Origin: an uncultured Acetatifactor sp.
GTDB taxonomy: Bacteria > Bacillota > Clostridia > Lachnospirales > Lachnospiraceae
DNA length: 64,000 nt
NCBI GenBank assembly: GCA_947627115.1
Contig: CANQUQ010000002.1
Coordinates: 62,001-126,000, forward strand
Reading direction: 5' to 3'
Translations under genes and position numbers: made by a program
Notes under the pieces: model-generated
What the model saw: the letters and a program-made list of their open reading frames with translations, nothing else
Databases searched by the model: none
Told to the model about the DNA's origin: nothing
Part shown: positions 62,274-64,000 of the stretch, one piece after another
How positions within the stretch are numbered: the stretch's first letter is position 1
How the letters are laid out: every line of letters starts with the position of its first letter

Positions 62274-64000
62274 CTACTGTATGCCGGGATTCACGGGGAC
62301 ATCGGGATCGACTACCGTTTCCGAGCCGTCCACCACAAGCCCCGTAGCCGGATCATATTTTTCCCCCGTCTCCGGGTCCACATAATATCCCGTGGCGGGA
62401 TCTACAGGAAAGCTTTTCCATGGCGGTTCCTCGGTCGCCGGACCGTCTCCCTGCCCCGAAGCGTCATCGCTCTGTCCGTCTCCTGGAGAGCCGTCGGACG
62501 ATCCCTCCCCGGCAGAGTCACCGGGCTGCCCCTCCCCGGAGGTGTCACCGGGCTGTCCCTCTCCGGCGGTGCCGTCGGACGATCCCTCTCCCTCGATCCT
62601 GTCAAGATCGTCTCCCTCCGGCGTCTGCGTGTACTGGGTGGTGATCTCTATCTGCCGCTCCTCCAATTCCTTTTTCTCCTCGTCGCTCAACTCTTCCGTC
62701 ATAAAGATATTCAGGTAGGGCAGCACCTCCGTCAGGACGTTGCGGACGATCCCGGTCGCATAGGTGGGCGTGCCCTGGTGCTCCACATTGGGCCTGTCCA
62801 CCACCACATAGATGGCGATCTGAGGATCGTCGGCCGGCGCGTAGCCCATGAACGACACCACGTTTTCATCATATGAGCGCTGGTGAGTGATGGGATCGAT
62901 GGTCTCCGCGGTGCCCGTCTTTCCGCCGATGCGGTAACCCGCAGGTCTCGCCGACACTCCCGTCCCGTACTCCACCACGGCGCTGCAATACTTTCGGATC
63001 AGCGTGGAGGTGGATTCCGAAACTGTCTGCTTCAGCACCCTCGGTTCGATGTTCTGCACGGTAGCCCCGCTGGCGTTGGTGATCCGGTCCACCACATGAG
63101 GCTCATAGTAGTAGCCGCCGTTGATCAGGGAACTGAAACCGGCGATCATCTCGATCATGGTCACGTTGAAATTCTGTCCAAAGCTGTTGGTGGCCAGGTC
63201 GGTAGGCCCCATATCATCCACATTGTAGACCAGACTTGCGGTCCTGGCTTCGCCCGCCAGATCGATATTGGTCCGAAGACCGAAGTTGAAGCGCTGCTGG
63301 TAATCCGTGAAGATCTGCTTTCCCATCATCTGTGAGATCTTCATCATGCTGACGTTGCAGGACTTTGCCACGGCCTGCTCCAGTGTCAGCGTGCCGTCGT
63401 ACTTGTTGTGGCATCTGATCTTGTATCCGCCCACATCCATGTATCCTGTGCACTCAAAGCTGGAGCTGTCGCTGATGATCCCCTCCTCCAGTCCGGCCGC
63501 CACGGTGAACGGCTTGGCCGTGGAGCCCGGCTCGTAGGTGCCGGTAATGCAGTAATTCTTCCAGAGATTGTTGAGATTCAGATAGATCTCATCCTCGCTC
63601 ATGGAGGCGAGCAATTCCTCGTCGATGATCTTGCCGGTGGGGCGGATCTCCTGATAGCCGTTGGCATTGGTGATCTCCTCCACCTGCTTGGAGCCGAGAA
63701 GGCACTGCGGATTCCTCACATCGTTCAGATCATAGCCCGGATAGCTTGCCATCGCAAGGATCTCTCCGGTGTTGACATCCATGATGATACAGCCCACGTT
63801 GTCCGCGCCGTTGCCCGCATGGAAGCCGTTGGAATACTGATCGTTGTACTGTTTCAGATACTTCTCCACGATCATCTGTATATTCACATCGATCGTGGTA
63901 TGGATATTATAGCCGTCAATTGCCGCTTTTACGGTTCGCTCCAGCGCCAGATCATCGTTCAGATATCCGTATTCTCTGCCGTCGACGCCGTTGAGAAGAT
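62274..64000 (-). CDS. Class B penicillin-binding protein with low-complexity tail (5' end outside the window)
   Basis: The frame runs past the right edge; the visible part starts inside the dimerisation region (REYGYLNDDLALERTVKAAI). The transpeptidase motifs are EPGSTAKPF, AKSCNVSMM and GGKTGTAET, all intact. After the domain a tail of about 110 residues is rich in Gly, Glu, Ser, Asp and Pro. It has units such as GEGQPGD and then DPATG/DPETG-type repeats. There is no PASTA domain. It is the first of the two tandem PBPs. The reading frame has no stop between 62274 and 64000. Confidence 0.93.
   Translation of the reverse strand, partial: LLNGVDGREYGYLNDDLALERTVKAAIDGYNIHTTIDVNIQMIVEKYLKQYNDQYSNGFHAGNGADNVGCIIMDVNTGEILAMASYPGYDLNDVRNPQCLLGSKQVEEITNANGYQEIRPTGKIIDEELLASMSEDEIYLNLNNLWKNYCITGTYEPGSTAKPFTVAAGLEEGIISDSSSFECTGYMDVGGYKIRCHNKYDGTLTLEQAVAKSCNVSMMKISQMMGKQIFTDYQQRFNFGLRTNIDLAGEARTASLVYNVDDMGPTDLATNSFGQNFNVTMIEMIAGFSSLINGGYYYEPHVVDRITNASGATVQNIEPRVLKQTVSESTSTLIRKYCSAVVEYGTGVSARPAGYRIGGKTGTAETIDPITHQRSYDENVVSFMGYAPADDPQIAIYVVVDRPNVEHQGTPTYATGIVRNVLTEVLPYLNIFMTEELSDEEKKELEERQIEITTQYTQTPEGDDLDRIEGEGSSDGTAGEGQPGDTSGEGQPGDSAGEGSSDGSPGDGQSDDASGQGDGPATEEPPWKSFPVDPATGYYVDPETGEKYDPATGLVVDGSETVVDPDVPVNPGIQ

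Overview
The window looks like chromosome from a motile, endospore-forming member of the Clostridia, most likely family Lachnospiraceae. The reasons are the Gram-positive markers polC, codY and rpsT-gpr-spoIIP-lepA-hemW, a flagellar operon placed behind codY, three sporulation sigma factors (SigE, SigG, SigK), an ftsZ with a Lachnospiraceae-like N-terminus, and a GC-rich coding style with AT-rich promoters. The genus cannot be fixed from the sequence alone. Almost every gene is on the minus strand. The exceptions are rpsT, a PHP-family phosphatase, spoVB and sigG.

Layout, left to right; minus-strand operons read right to left. (1) 0-7.6 kb: start of the flagellar operon, flgB-flgC-fliE-fliF-fliG-fliH-fliI-fliJ-ylxF. 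(2) 7.8-16.9 kb: codY, topA, a tRNA-Glu(CTC) and the ispG-polC operon. (3) 17-23 kb: dprA and comM (competence), a pilT-type ATPase, an HD-domain protein and sigK. (4) 23-28.9 kb: hemW, lepA, spoIIP and gpr, with rpsT divergent. (5) 28.9-35.6 kb: a TPM-domain and zinc-ribbon membrane protein pair, then tpiA, pgk and gapA, then a PHP phosphatase. A 53-bp tandem repeat made from the pgk 3' end lies between pgk and tpiA. (6) 35.6-44.7 kb: a YtfQ/YtfR/YtfT/YjfF-like sugar ABC transporter, a chemoreceptor downstream, an orphan AraC-type response regulator upstream and an unrecognised 176-residue protein. (7) 44.7-47.5 kb: nifS-iscU and mnmA (sulfur mobilisation and tRNA thiolation). (8) 47.7-53.4 kb: spoVB, nrdR, a cysteine-rich YmxH, sigG, vanZ-like, a small unknown, sigE and spoIIGA. 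(9) 53.5-64 kb: division and cell-wall cluster, two class B PBPs-mraY-murD-ftsW-murA-ftsQ-ftsZ. The first PBP runs off the right edge.

The best material is in sporulation control. The spoIIGA promoter has a 21-bp spacer and a perfect Spo0A box. sigG is inverted relative to its usual neighbours and carries a SigG-type promoter. sigK has no room for a pro-sequence and sits behind a SigK-type -10. gpr has a SigG-type promoter facing the rpsT promoter. The pgk-tail repeat, with an in-frame hydrophobic reading frame behind it, is the oddest local structure. I saw no CRISPR array, insertion sequence, prophage or clear defence system, and nothing I would call a wholly new system. All promoter and terminator calls were made by eye.
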